From contig NC_090982.1 in the NCBI RefSeq assembly GCF_040807025.1, forward strand, positions 52,745,112 to 52,809,111: DNA of 64,000 bases, read 5' to 3'. The DNA is from Struthio camelus (lineage: Eukaryota > Chordata > Aves > Struthioniformes > Struthionidae). This document shows positions 24,797-37,300 of the stretch, one piece after another. Numbering within the stretch: position 1 is the first letter of the stretch; each line of letters opens with the position of its first letter. Made by a program: the position numbers and the translations under genes. The notes beneath the pieces were generated by a model. That model worked only from the letters and a program-made list of their open reading frames with translations, was not told the DNA's origin and searched no databases.

Positions 24797-26504
24797 GGAC
24801 TCATTTTCTCTTCTGGCACCATGCAGTGCTGTGGCAGGGTCCAGTTCTAACACGGGAAGCACGCGGTGTACTACACAAAGACTCAGGTAACGTGGCAGCG
24901 TTATCTTCACAGCCCTCTAGCAGATCGGGTGAATGCTGTCAGGGAATATTTGACAGGAGTGTGGACCACATGTTTATTTCATAGTAGCATAATTCAGCAG
25001 AACAAGAGAAGATGTAGTGCTCAGTTTGAAGGAGTCTGTAGGAGGTGGCGGGGAGACCGTGTCTCTATTTTTTTTTTTTAATCTGAGAAATAGGTGGCAA
25101 TAAATGATTCAGCAAAAGAAAAAATCTAGAGAGGGGTATTCCTCACAATTCCCCTTAGGGCTGACTTTTGAGATATGCAGTACATTCTGCTGGGACCTGG
25201 ATGGAAGCTTGCTATCTAAGTGCATGAAAATGTATCAAGAGCCCAAGCAAAAGTATTAATTGTCCAAACAGTTTCTTCACACAAAAATAAATGCAAGAGC
25301 AGTCAATAAAATGATATGCTACCGAACAGATCTCATTAAGTTATTGCATAAATCAGAAGAGTTAATTCAATTTGAAGATATACATGGCACTACCCCTGGG
25401 CATCACTGCAAATAAAGTGTCCGTGCACAATGTAAGAAGCCCCATGCTTGATCTTCACTTGCAGCGCAGGATCCTTTCTTGCTATAGCATAGGGAAGTCT
25501 CTGCAAGGTGTGGAGCAAACACGAGGAGCATGGCGGGGACATCTGACTGGCAAAGGGCACATCCGAAGGCAGTTAATGAGAGCCCAGCATTCATAAACAC
25601 AAGTGATTATTTGTTAAACTCTAGTAACCGTCATCGGGAGCACCCTCTCTGATGGGTGAATATTCATGATATGCTTACTGTCTATTCAATATAAAAGCTT
25701 TGTACACAGTAGGAGGGAAGCTACTTGGTGTGCAGGCAGTGCACCTTCACCAGCGTTTGAGGGAGCCACCTAGGAAGAAAAGAGCAAGTGCTGCGAGTTG
25801 CTGGCCTGAGGGCTCTCCTGCATCAAAGCCCGAGACAGCCTTGTTACACCGATGAATGAGAGTGGAGGCTCTCATATTGTCTGTTTCAAGCCAAAACCTG
25901 AAAATCTGAAGTTAATTTGTCTTTTCTAGCCTATTTGTGACAATTCAGTGGAAGAGAACCGCTTTGTGAAAGTATCCTGGCACCATTTCTGAAGAAGTTT
26001 GCTCTTGGGAGGGAAACGACAGCACCATCTAGGTCATAAATCACACGTGGTCTTTGCAAACTGCCCAGCTGCCCTGTGCTGCTTTGTCATTCTGCTTTGG
26101 CATCTGATTATTATCTTTGCTATTCCTTTTGTGCCAGCGCTATATACTGTGCAAACTATCCAGGATGTTTGCCATAAGGACAGATGTCCACTGGTAAAAC
26201 GATAAGAATATCTGAACACTTTCTGTAGGCTTTCTTATTTATTCAGTTCATTTAGTGGTGGTCTTATAAATCCATTTGCACAGGCACAGCTGCAGCAGTA
26301 CTTGCCATACTTATACACAGAATTGTTACAGCACGAAGAAACAGAAATAGTGGGGAAATCTCTTGGTCTACCATCTGCATAATAGAAATGATTTCTGTAG
26401 AGTACAAGACTGTTCAGGCTTTATGGCTCCCCACTTTCCTGTCGTTGTCCTGATTGCTGAAGTTGCTAACCTTGTTCTAATTAGTATCTGCTGCAGTGCT
26501 GGCT

Positions 26505-26550
26505 TGTGTGAAGTGTGACCCTGGGCAAAGTTGGAAGGATAAGCATATCA
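26505..26550 (+). repeat. Possible MIR core scrap
   Basis: GAAGTGTGACCCTGGGCAAA resembles the MIR core GCTGTGTGACCTTGGGCAAG. The match is about 20 bases long, so chance cannot be excluded. Confidence 0.3.
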
Positions 26551-28139
26551 ATCAGAAAAAAGAGATGTGGAAGCACATCAGTCATTCAATCCCCTTGACA
26601 TGGGGCCGGTAACGTACAGATGAGCTCATGCAAAAGACACATCCATTACCTTGGCAAAATCCTAGGTTGCCAGTGTGAGGCATAATTCCCTGTTTGCAGA
26701 GATAATGTCAATGATTGGAATAATCATCAGCCTGATCCAGCTGGAAAAGTAAACGCTCCGCTTGCACGGCTAGAGTCATGTTTGCTTAGCAGTAGCACCT
26801 GCGACACGCCGGAGGATGAGCTCACTCGCATGAAATATTTCTGTTCCCACTTCCATTGTCCTTTGCAACAGAAGCTCTCACCTTTGTTTTTACTATAAAT
26901 CCTCTGTAGGAGAGAGATCATCCGCAGTTCTGACTCAGACCATTAAGAGCATATTGAGAAATAACTTAGGTTTCCCAGAAGGCTAATTTACGTCAGCAAG
27001 CAAAAAGATAATCACAGTCATAAATCTTTGTCCACGTCCGTATCTCCTGATTGCTTTAAAAATATCAGGACAATACTTTCTATACCTTAACCAAACGCAG
27101 TAATTTGACTTGTTTTTCCTGGTATCTGCAGTACATGAGAGTTATACGGTTTTATAGCAGTCTCATTTCCAGGATGCTGGAATTAAGCGTAGTCTGTAAA
27201 TTATGTATGACTTTTTAACATTCATGAAGCCCATCATTTTGCTTTATTGATCAGTTCTTTCCCATAATTGGCAACAGCCCACGAGGAAATGAACGCTTTA
27301 CATCAGGCAAATGGGAATTTTATTGATGTAATGTTGGGGAAAAAAACAGACAGCTTTAGCAAGCTAAAACAGTCCCGTCCTTCACATTTGTCTGAGAGCA
27401 GTATCAGTGTCGTCTTGCTTGCATTTTACATGGGTTCTTCAGGGAAGTTAAAGAAGATGCTCTATGTAATATTTATAGGGAAGCTAAGATATCTACCTAA
27501 CCCTCCATTGCCATTAATATTAATGAATGTAGTCATATACCTCCCTTGCCTTATATTAATTTTAATGAAAGTGAACACACGTGTACGTAAGGATTTTTCA
27601 TGGTGCCTTTTTTCTTAGAACTGCCAGCCAAACTTTTTGGCTTTCACTACCCCGCCTTTAAATTGCGCACATATGAAGTAGGCAGTCCTGGCCAGCTGCG
27701 ACATCAGGCTCTTCTGCTGACCCTCTGCAGCTGAAGCAGAACACTTCCTTCCACTTCAGCATAAATAAAACTAGCATGAATAATCTGGTTAATAAAGGCA
27801 CTGTACTACAAAGCAGTTTTTACCCTAGTGTCAATCATAAGAAAAACAAGATCTAAGACACATCAGCAGGAACAAAACTCAACAGCTGGAGAGGAGCCAC
27901 TGCCATACACCTGGCATCTTACTTTGGACTTATTTTCAAATTATGGGAGAAGAGAAACCCATGCATGCTTATTCAGGACAAATCCAGCCCTTAATGAAAT
28001 AAAAACTACTTCTTATAAAAATACTTACTGGTTGGATATAATGGCTCCAGACTTGTGCTTGCTCTTACCAAATGAGGGTGGCCAACTTTCCTGGCTGGGC
28101 TGTGCAGTAGGACACTTGCAGGTGGCCCCGTGAGGCTGG

Positions 28140-28340
28140 ACGGCAACGGGGACTGCAGGTGCCAGCGCGGCGGGCAGCTGGCTGGGGCTCTTTGGGGACG
28201 CGGCGCCCGGCTAAGTGCAGGGCTCTGCGAGCGCTCGCCCCGCGGCACGCAGCCACTGCGCTCGCGCTGAGCCCTAACCCCGGCGGCGCAGCCTTGCGCT
28301 GGCTGCGGAGCACAGCCCCTGGACGGGGAACACACCACTC
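28140..28340. promoter_or_regulatory. Isolated CpG-dense patch
   Basis: About 24 CpG dinucleotides in about 200 bases, with abrupt AT-leaning flanks. A 214-codon minus-strand frame crosses it (28006-28650), but its two halves differ in composition and neither resembles a known protein. Candidate orphan island or enhancer. Confidence 0.45.
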
Positions 28341-31300
28341 GTTTCACGGGTTGCCCCCAGCTGAAGATAGTTTTTTGGTTGGTTACCCCAGTATCAGGGT
28401 GAGATGCTGCAGGAAAAGAAACTGGCAAATTCATAGAATAGAAAGAACTCCTTAAAAACTCATATATCACACTGTACTTTAACTCATCACTGATCATTTT
28501 GGCCACTTTTGAAGGCAAATAATCACCAGGGACCATAGTTTCTTCATTCATCTTAAGAAAATGGCCAAAAATTACTGAATCTCTGATAATGAGACCCAAC
28601 AACCAACTAACTCTATTGTATACCCAGATCAGATCCCTAGGAAAGGTCACGATAACAAAACAGATCCCCTTGTTGCTTCTGTCTTGTCATGACTGAATCT
28701 GCATATTTGTGAGAATATAGACCCATAGTCTGAAGATATAGTTAAAAAAATTCTAATTCTCCACATTCACCTTCTAAATTTTGTAACTGCGCAATTGTCT
28801 TAAATGTGGAATTGTGGCTTCATCGCATTCTGTTTCTGGAAAACGTCTGAATGTATTGCATATTTTGTTGAAAATGAGTAGGGAAGCAGAGCTGATTCTG
28901 TATCAGCTATTGGATATCCACAATGACATCAATTCTCTCATTTGATTTCATCTTCATACAGGAACTTTATGGTCGTTGAGTGTTACTGAATTTCTGTCCA
29001 TCATAAAAATGAAGACACTTAGATCTTTTCTAATAAAATTTTGCAGCAAAATTAAATTAATCTACAAAGAAAAATGAATACCTGAGTAGTTTGAAATTTG
29101 GTCCTGATTTGCTCCCTTACTATAGGAACATTCACGTTCTTCACAGCAGTACTGCTCCAAAACATGGTATCAATTTAAAATGCGCATATAATTAAAATAC
29201 TCCTTGTTTATGCATAACGTGTCTTTCACACTTCATTTTTCTCCAGGGTGGACAATACAAGAACTAGAAGGACCTCCTTTTTTTTTTTTCCTAAACTGTT
29301 TCAAAATAGTTGAAAAAAGCTTAATTGTCCTTTGGGAGGATTTTGAATGCTCTCACTTATGCCTCATATAAAGTAGAAGTCTCAATAGTCCCTTTCCATT
29401 GGAGGAATGGAAAAGCCATTCCCCCAAATAGTCCCAAAAGGAAAGCACAAGGTACATCTAGAAGCCATGGCAGCAGGGAGAGCTGATGTTGCATATCAGA
29501 AGGATGAACCGTTTCTCCAAAGACCCTGGAAACCCATAAGATAACAGATTATCTGGAATCCTAGCAATGAAGTAAAACGGAAAACGGGACTACGGTCTTT
29601 GATGGGGGCAAAAAAATTATTGTATCTTTGCAAATAAAGCATATGAGAATGCAAATGCTTATGTCTTAATCCGGAAGTAAAAATGGGACAAAAAGAGAAC
29701 AAAACAAAAATCAGTTTTTGAATTTTGAAGTTTGCAGGTAGTTAGTAATAGCCTCATTTGGAAATCTGTCACCAAGCTATGCATGTGTGCATCCCAGATG
29801 TGAAATCTTTGTCAGTCATCTCTTTGTAAAACAACACCCACCAGTGGGCTTTTTTAGGAGTCAAATCAAATGTAAGTTTGGATTCCAGGAGAAAATGATT
29901 CTTTGTCACACATCACAGCAGAATGCACCTCTTGATCTTTGAACTGGGAGCAGCTCTAACTTACTGGAAAGCCAGGGAATACAATGACCATTTAACTGAA
30001 CTACTGACTATCCTCACGAATATACGGAATTAAATCAATTTATGCTTTAAGAACGCCCCTTTGTCAGTAGGACTACATGACTTTATATAACTACAGCACC
30101 AAGGTGTCTTTACTAAGCTGCATACATTTTCCAATTTATTTGGTCATTTATAGTAACTTTTGACTCTGCAGAATTCTTCATAAATATTTAATTCAAATTA
30201 TTCTGCAGACAAAAGCACCAGGAAAGAGTCAGATCAGAAAGTGAGTCACTGTTTCTTAATCAGAGACGAGTGACTAGGCAGCTCTTGGACTGCAGTGGGA
30301 GAAGGTTATTGATGCTGATTAAACCAGCTGTGGACAAGTCCCACGCAGGCTTGTGGGCCACATCCTGGCGCAAGTGGGCGGTTAGCCGCACTAAGGAGCG
30401 TGCGTTAGCTGAGGAGCTGGGACCTCTCTGTTACTGTTCTGGAGCCAGAGAAATCTCATAAACTGCAACATTACAGTCTCGTTCTTCGCCTGCATGGCTT
30501 TGTGATTTGTAAAGCTTTTTTTCTCCACAACAACCACCAAATCCCCTAGTACTGGCATCAAAAAGAGAGAGGTGACATGTGACTTCTTGCTAGGGTATCG
30601 TTTTTATTAGATAAACCCACATGGATCAGAGCACCATGAGTCCAGCATGGTGTAACAGTTGAGGTATGACCCTGCCCGGCAAGTTGAGGTAGCTACCAAG
30701 TACCGCAATGCCTCACTTCTAGGCACTTGGTTCCCCAAGTGCAATCCGCAGACTTAAACTGGGTTCCTAATCCCGGCTGCGTACACAGTGCGGTTGTGTC
30801 AACTCAGGCAACAAAAATATTTTTCATTCAAAAAAATCTGGAGGCATTAGGAAAATTGTTTCTTATGCCATCAGCTAGAGTACCTGTGAGCAAACAAGCA
30901 CCACTACCCTGAAGGAAAATTGTATATCCTAAACCAGTATAAATCACTGTAGCAGTAAAATAATGGTAAAATTAGTAGGAGTAAACAGTGAGAGTAATTT
31001 ATTTCAACTTTCAGAAGCTTTTACAGTGGTGTTATGGATGGAAATAAGAAATAAAAAGTGATCATGCGTTAAAATAATTGATTGTTCATTAAACACTTAG
31101 TGTGCAGTACAGCAGTTCCTGTGTTCCTCCGGTATAATTTAATTGACTTCTGTTCATGCTAATGTTTTTCTGGAAATTGTTTTCATTGGTTTGGTGGCCT
31201 ATAGTTAATTTATCATATGTCGTTAATTGCAGAAAGGTTTTAAATAATAACAGGCATTAGGCTGACCTCTTGATCTTGCCTGGTTAAGTGAAAGCAGATA

Positions 31301-34300
31301 CGCTAACAGCTGCAGAGGTCCTTTAAGAAAAACTGATGAAATGATGCTTTTTCTGAAATGCCGCTTTTCAACTACAGATCTTTTAAAATCTGGTCCTCCA
31401 CAACCCCGTTCACAGTTTGGAGGAAAGCAGCTTACCTGGTGGTGCGCATAGATGTAAGTAGCCTGTTTTTACCCTTTTCTTTCTCTGTTAATCCACGCCC
31501 ACAAATTGATGTGTGTGTCCTGCAGGGGAAAAAGCCGGCTTAGCTACAGCTGGCACTAACCTGCAGTGACGATGCATCAACTCCTCCATGAGCACAGGCT
31601 AACGTAACTCCATTTCGCACACAGCACCCCGAGAAGTGAGCATGCCTGGTGTGTTCGTGGTAGCCTGGATGGCTGCAGCGTTTCTGCAGCAGCTGGTGTT
31701 TCCTCAGGACACCGAGCGTTGCGTCCCCCTGGACTGCGTTGCTGTGCTCCCGCTGCAAGGTGACCAAGGCCTGCACGAGGGCTCCCGGCACTGATGGGAA
31801 CGACGTCTATAGTTACGGGTGACAACCTCATTGCCCACAGCCGTTCACCAGGGCCCGCTACAGAGACGACCACATTGTCCTTGAAACAGTTTTGGAAACA
31901 CTGTAGTTAATAATAATCATTTTGAATTATTTAGTCTTAAAATATTGGACTGCAAATAGTAGCCACGGAGGAATTGCTTCAGAAGATCAGCCCGCACTGT
32001 GGTGGCACTGAGCCGCACCTGGGTGATGTCCCCTGTTGCCGCCCGGAGCTGACACGTGGGTCAGGGAGGGATGGAGCATCCTAGAAACTGGGCCACCATC
32101 ATAAGGGTCCTGGGCAATGCTCTGCGAAGGTGCTGGGGCATTTGTAAGCCGCCAACAAAACAGATCGGTTATGTCCAACTCAAAGGCTGCAAAGTCTTTA
32201 AGAGGCTCAAGAGTCCCTCTTGCAAAACAGAATTCAGCTGTTCTACTTGCGTTAATCTAAATCTGACTGTTTCAGCGGAGAATTGCACCTCCCGTAGAGA
32301 GACGTATTTCAAATTTCTTGAAAAGCTACAGCTTGCATTTATTCCAAAACCAAGGTATAATCTTCCAATAAATTATAAATCACGAATACGTTCAATAGGT
32401 CTTGTGAATCTTGCTTAAGGCAGCTTTAAGCTGGTTTTAGCTTTATTTCCATAGTTCATAAAAATTTCCACTGTGTAACAGAATAGAAGAGTTAACTGAA
32501 AAAACGGTCATGCAAAGGAGAGCTGAAAAATGACTAGTTATCATTTTGTCAGTCTCATTGACCTGTCCTCATTGAAAGATGCTTACTTTTTCTGCATATG
32601 TAAATTTTCTCTACTTTGCATACTCTTTTGTAGCGTACTCTGCCTTCCTGCAGAAGTTTGAGAGACTGCCCTGGAAATAAATGAAACTATGGTCAAAGGT
32701 AGGTTACATTACATTAACTTGCATTAACTTTTATTAAGTTACAGTAATTTACGGAAAGCAACATATATTTCTATTTTGGGATAAGCCACATTGTGCGCTG
32801 TAACGCTACCCTGGAAGCTACTGCTGCTTGGTGACAGTTGTGGTTACAAATTGCTTTCTCAGGTGCTTCAAGACTGCAGGACGCTATCAATCGTCAGGAA
32901 AGCGCCAAAGTCAAGATGCAAAGTTGCTTCCCATTTTAATTTTAAATGAAAAATATCTTCAGCGTGTGTGATTGTACACAAAACAAGTCTCCACGATTTC
33001 ACATATAAAATCCTTTCCTTCCCAGTCCTGTTTCTCTTTTGTTTCTGCCTACCACCATTTCTCCTATCTCTGAACCGAGGGGTGGCCACGTTTGAAACCA
33101 AACACTGGGTATCCCTCCTGTGAGGTGCCCGGCATGCCTTCTGACACGGCGCAAATACTAAACAACGGTATCAGATGGCTGCAACAGGCAGTTTGGTTGC
33201 AGTAAGTCTTAACCAGCACAGAAGGTCTCCCTGCGTGCTGCTTTTTAACAACACGCTAGTTTGAAATGAGTCTGCTGTTCCCGGCCGCTAAAGGGCCGAC
33301 TCTGTCATTCCTGCAGGAGTGCCGCTAATAAAATCAGTTGGGCCTCCCTCTGACGGTCGCGCCGTGTGAAAGGCAGCTCGTACTGTACGGCGGAGCGGGC
33401 GGCAGGGCTCTGACCGCGCTCCAGTAGGCGTAAGAGCCTCACCAGACACTTCCAGCCACGCTGTAGTTTTGCACTTCCGCGGCGCTTTCCACCTGAAAAT
33501 CCTCAAGTGCTTTAAGAAAGAAGCCTCCTATTTTAGGTTTCCAGCGTGAGGTGAAATCACTTACAGGCTTTTTCATAGCCCCACTATCGTGCCACTAGAG
33601 AGGTATCAGCCAACAGGGTAAAATGGGGGCATATTCAGCCTTAAAATCTTCAAGATCCTTTCCAAAACATACCTAGAAATGTAATCCTACGGTTTATACG
33701 TGCAACTTATATTAACGATCCTGTCCTTAAGACTTAGGCCGGCGTGTCTGCAGGCTACCGTAACAACTCACACAGTCCAAAAGGAGACATGCAAACCCTT
33801 CAACGTAAATTAATCCTGCGCTTGTTCTATGTTGACTAAAACTTAGTTCGACACTGTAATTTCACCTAGATTTGCTACCAACTGCTCCGTAACCTTGATG
33901 AAACAGCCGGAAAAAAAAAAAATCAAAAGAACTTCATCCCATTTTGGATGCACTCTAAATTGAAATGTTGCCTTTTTTTAGTGAGACAGTGGGGAGAAAC
34001 CTGAGGGGCAAAAAAAAGCACAATTACTTGAGCTGTTTTTTCAGCTATTGTGGTGGCAGCTTTGAGGGGCAGATCCGAACAGATCCTTCTGGATGGAGGG
34101 CTGTGCTACATACAGGACCAGGTAGGCAAAACCTTTGAATTCAATTTATAAAAATCTTATTCGATGCTTTTAAGTAAAGGGCAAAGGCCAAGAAGTGAGG
34201 CAGATTTTGATAGGTGACTTTGCCTCCAAGTGGGCTGCAGACTGCAAGAAAAAGCATTTCCGAAACAGCCTGGACTTTTCTGGCAAGAGAAGGCAGGAAG

Positions 34301-37300
34301 ACACCCTCCTCGTCCCCCCAAGCCTGTCTGTGGCCTTGCTTCTTTTCAGGACATTAAAATTGTTTTCATTAGCTCTCAGTAAAGAATGCTGTTTTTCTCT
34401 GTCTTACACACATGCGAATTTTCAGAGCTCTGCAGATCCTAAGCAAGAAGGTATGATATACACTCAAGATACTCTTCCCTATGTCATGCTAAAGGGAAAA
34501 AAAAAAAGACCTTATAAATAGCTGCAAGCAGAAGAGAAGGCTCTGGTGTTCAGTGCTGGTTTTATGATGCCAAGGTGAAGTCGGTATGAGTCACTCCTAT
34601 AACTTACACGGGCATGACACAGACTTTTGACGTTTAATATTTTCTTTTACGCTTGCTAAAAGTTATAATTCCTCTTGAAAGCTTGGATTCACTTTCTTTT
34701 CCTACCATTTAGTCCCTTAATATTTGGCATTTTGCCATTTTTTCAATGTGCATAGTCCATCTGGATACTTTTCTGGCCCTTATTGCTGCAGTGGATGAGT
34801 GCTTATAGAATTTATAGGTTTTATTCAATCAGTAGCTCATGTTGTACTTGGCAATTAGAGACGCAGGGAGTCACTGTGCCAGGCTCACAGTCACACAGAC
34901 GTTATACAGCAGGAGCAGGAACAGAATCAGAGTAGGTGTATATTGCATTTCAGCTCTGGGATCAAGTCTGCGCTTGAGCTCAGCTTGCTTTTTTATCCAG
35001 ACTGTTTGGAAAGAATTGCGATATTTAAGAGAACTCAAACACAAGATGAAGGAGAGAAGCTGGGCTCATTTTAGCCATAAAGCAGACCCGTCCAGTCCCT
35101 ATTGCTTGCTAAATTTCATAAGCATAATGCTGTGTGTTAAAAATAGCACTGTCTGATTTTATTATAATGGCCAGTTCAAACAAACCACAGCACAAATAGG
35201 AAAAATATTTTTCATTGTTCTTTTTTTTCCCCATCACATCATCTTTGTTTTTAGGCAAGCCCATATAAAAAAGGGTATTTTCTAGGGTATTTTTTCTTTC
35301 TTTCTGTGAGTGTGCGTGTACACCTGCATACATCCACCACCAGCACACATATATCTTTATGGTGGTACGTAAGTTCTCTCTTGTGGATATTTGATGAATA
35401 ACATTTGGCAGACAAGTCTTCATACAAGAAGACTGATATGATATGTAGGGAGCTAAAATGCGAGGTCCTCTTACAGCAATGTTCCTGTACTGCACTGAAC
35501 TACAGGTATCCTAAATAGGACGACAGGATCAGGTAGGGTGCAGAAGCAGACCAGAAAGCACAGGATTTTTGCCCTTTCTCCAGCCTGTGTAAACAGAGCC
35601 TAGATCTTTTGAATGCTGAATGATCTCTGCACCAATTTGTTCCTGGTGGTGCAAAGCCAAGTAATACTTTCTCCATTTTCATCACTAAAAGTTCACAGCA
35701 CCATTTGCTCTGAACTCTGTTTTTATAGTCCTGAGAATGCTTGGGCTACTACTGAAAGCTAGACAGAAAAGATAGTTAAAACCAGTGTGGCTAATAATAC
35801 AAAATCACTGGAAACAAAAACTTCTAGATAGGTAGCCTGAACTGACAGCGAGTACGACGGGTTTTGGTGGAGCTCTGTGTGATTGTACAAACGTGCCTGT
35901 GTAGGTTGTATGCTTAGCACTATGAGCCGGATTCTCATTTCCCCTGAGACCCTTATGTCCCTTTAAAAATGCATTTACTCCACTTCTAAGTGTATCTTTA
36001 TTGGAGAGGGGATTAGTGTTAAAGAGATGAAGGCTGTAGCTTTTTGAGCCCAGAATTGCTTTCCTGTTACCTTCTTGAGAGCAGAAAAGGGCCCTGGCCC
36101 AGCCAGATCACCTAGTGGCAATTACCTTTCACAAAGAAGTAGCAGAAAGAGGCAACTGAAGAGGAGAGTAATTTTGTCCTGCCTATGGACATACAGAGTA
36201 TTTCCCTAACCTTGTCAGCTCTGAAGACTAATTAACCTAATAGGAAAATATCACCGATCATGAGACAGCACTTGGTTACCAACAAACCACATGTGTAGCT
36301 CATCCTTGGGCTGCAAATTGCTTTGAAATAATTGCTTGCTTTTCACTTTTTAAATGATTTGAGAAATGGCAAGGAGCATCTTCACTGAGAGAAACACATG
36401 CTGTGCACCTACTGATGAAGCTTGATTTCCGTCTACTTAGAAGTGCTGCTTCAAGCTGTGCTCTTTCTAATATTAGACATGTACTGGAAAGGCAGATCTA
36501 GACGAGGCAGCCGTTCCTTTGGGACTGCTGGGGATGGGTAGCCTTCGGTCCGCGGCATCATTTAGCAACAAGGAGCCTCTGAAGAACCCTGGGGCAAAAC
36601 AAGAGCTGAAGCTTTTACAGTGCAAGCAATAATTAAATTAATAAATGATGATGAAGGAGCAAATATCTCAGGTGGATCCCAGTGGACAGAATCTGCAACA
36701 CGGAGAGCCTGTGGGACGGTCTGGGGCATCAGTTCAATTTTCTGTGCCATGTCCATGAATGATGGGTAGAAATATATAGTTCTTCTAAAATACTCTGAGA
36801 ATCACAAGGCATTATTACTTAAGGGCTTTTTTCTCACCTAGAACATTCACAGTAATATTGCATTTGAATAACATTGCCCATTTAAAAAGACAGGAAAAAG
36901 CCTCTTTTTCTCATTGGGTATTAAATTATTCTTTTAAAAATGCTTCTTTCCTTGCAATAGGGTACCAGAGTGCTGTGTGCATCAAGGATACTATTGACAT
37001 ATTCAGTGGGATATTTTTAGCATAGTGGAAAAAAAAAAATCTTGAGAAAGGTCAGTTCTTTCACTGTGCTAATTAAATTGCTTTGGAAGGAGATTATATC
37101 ACGATGGTGACCAGCAAGCTAACCAGAAATCATACACCAGCCTGCAGTAGGCAGCTTTTGTAAAAGTGTTGGTATACGAATGGCTGGCAGGGAGATACAC
37201 AAATATGCTAATAGATTGCCAGTGAGTCATTTGATAGAATATTTGTTTCTTTGATGTTTTCATTTTGCAAAGCAGGGCAAACAGAGGGATCTCTTGAAAG

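Larger units (their letters stand above)
18811..28130. other. Intergenic: no gene recognised
   Basis: Mostly AT-leaning. It holds a 15-bp triplicated repeat (22368-22412), a C14 run (22915-22928), a T14 run (24783-24796), a moderately GC-rich stretch at about 24520-24700, and two possible MIR remnants (23500-23640 and 26505-26550). Open frames of up to about 150 codons overlap the GC-rich spots and show no family resemblance. Confidence 0.7.

Noticed and set aside
24461-24910. 149-codon minus-strand frame over a GC-rich spot
   Set aside because: No homology recognised, low-complexity Ser/Pro/Arg content, and no supporting splice context.
28425-28450. TTCATAGAATAGAAAG as a CR1 tail
   Set aside because: Only a partial match with no adjacent CR1 sequence.
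28006-28650. 214-codon minus-strand frame
   Set aside because: It joins an AT-rich half and a CpG-rich half of different composition, resembles no known protein, and has no clear splice or polyadenylation context. Judged a chance frame over the CpG patch.
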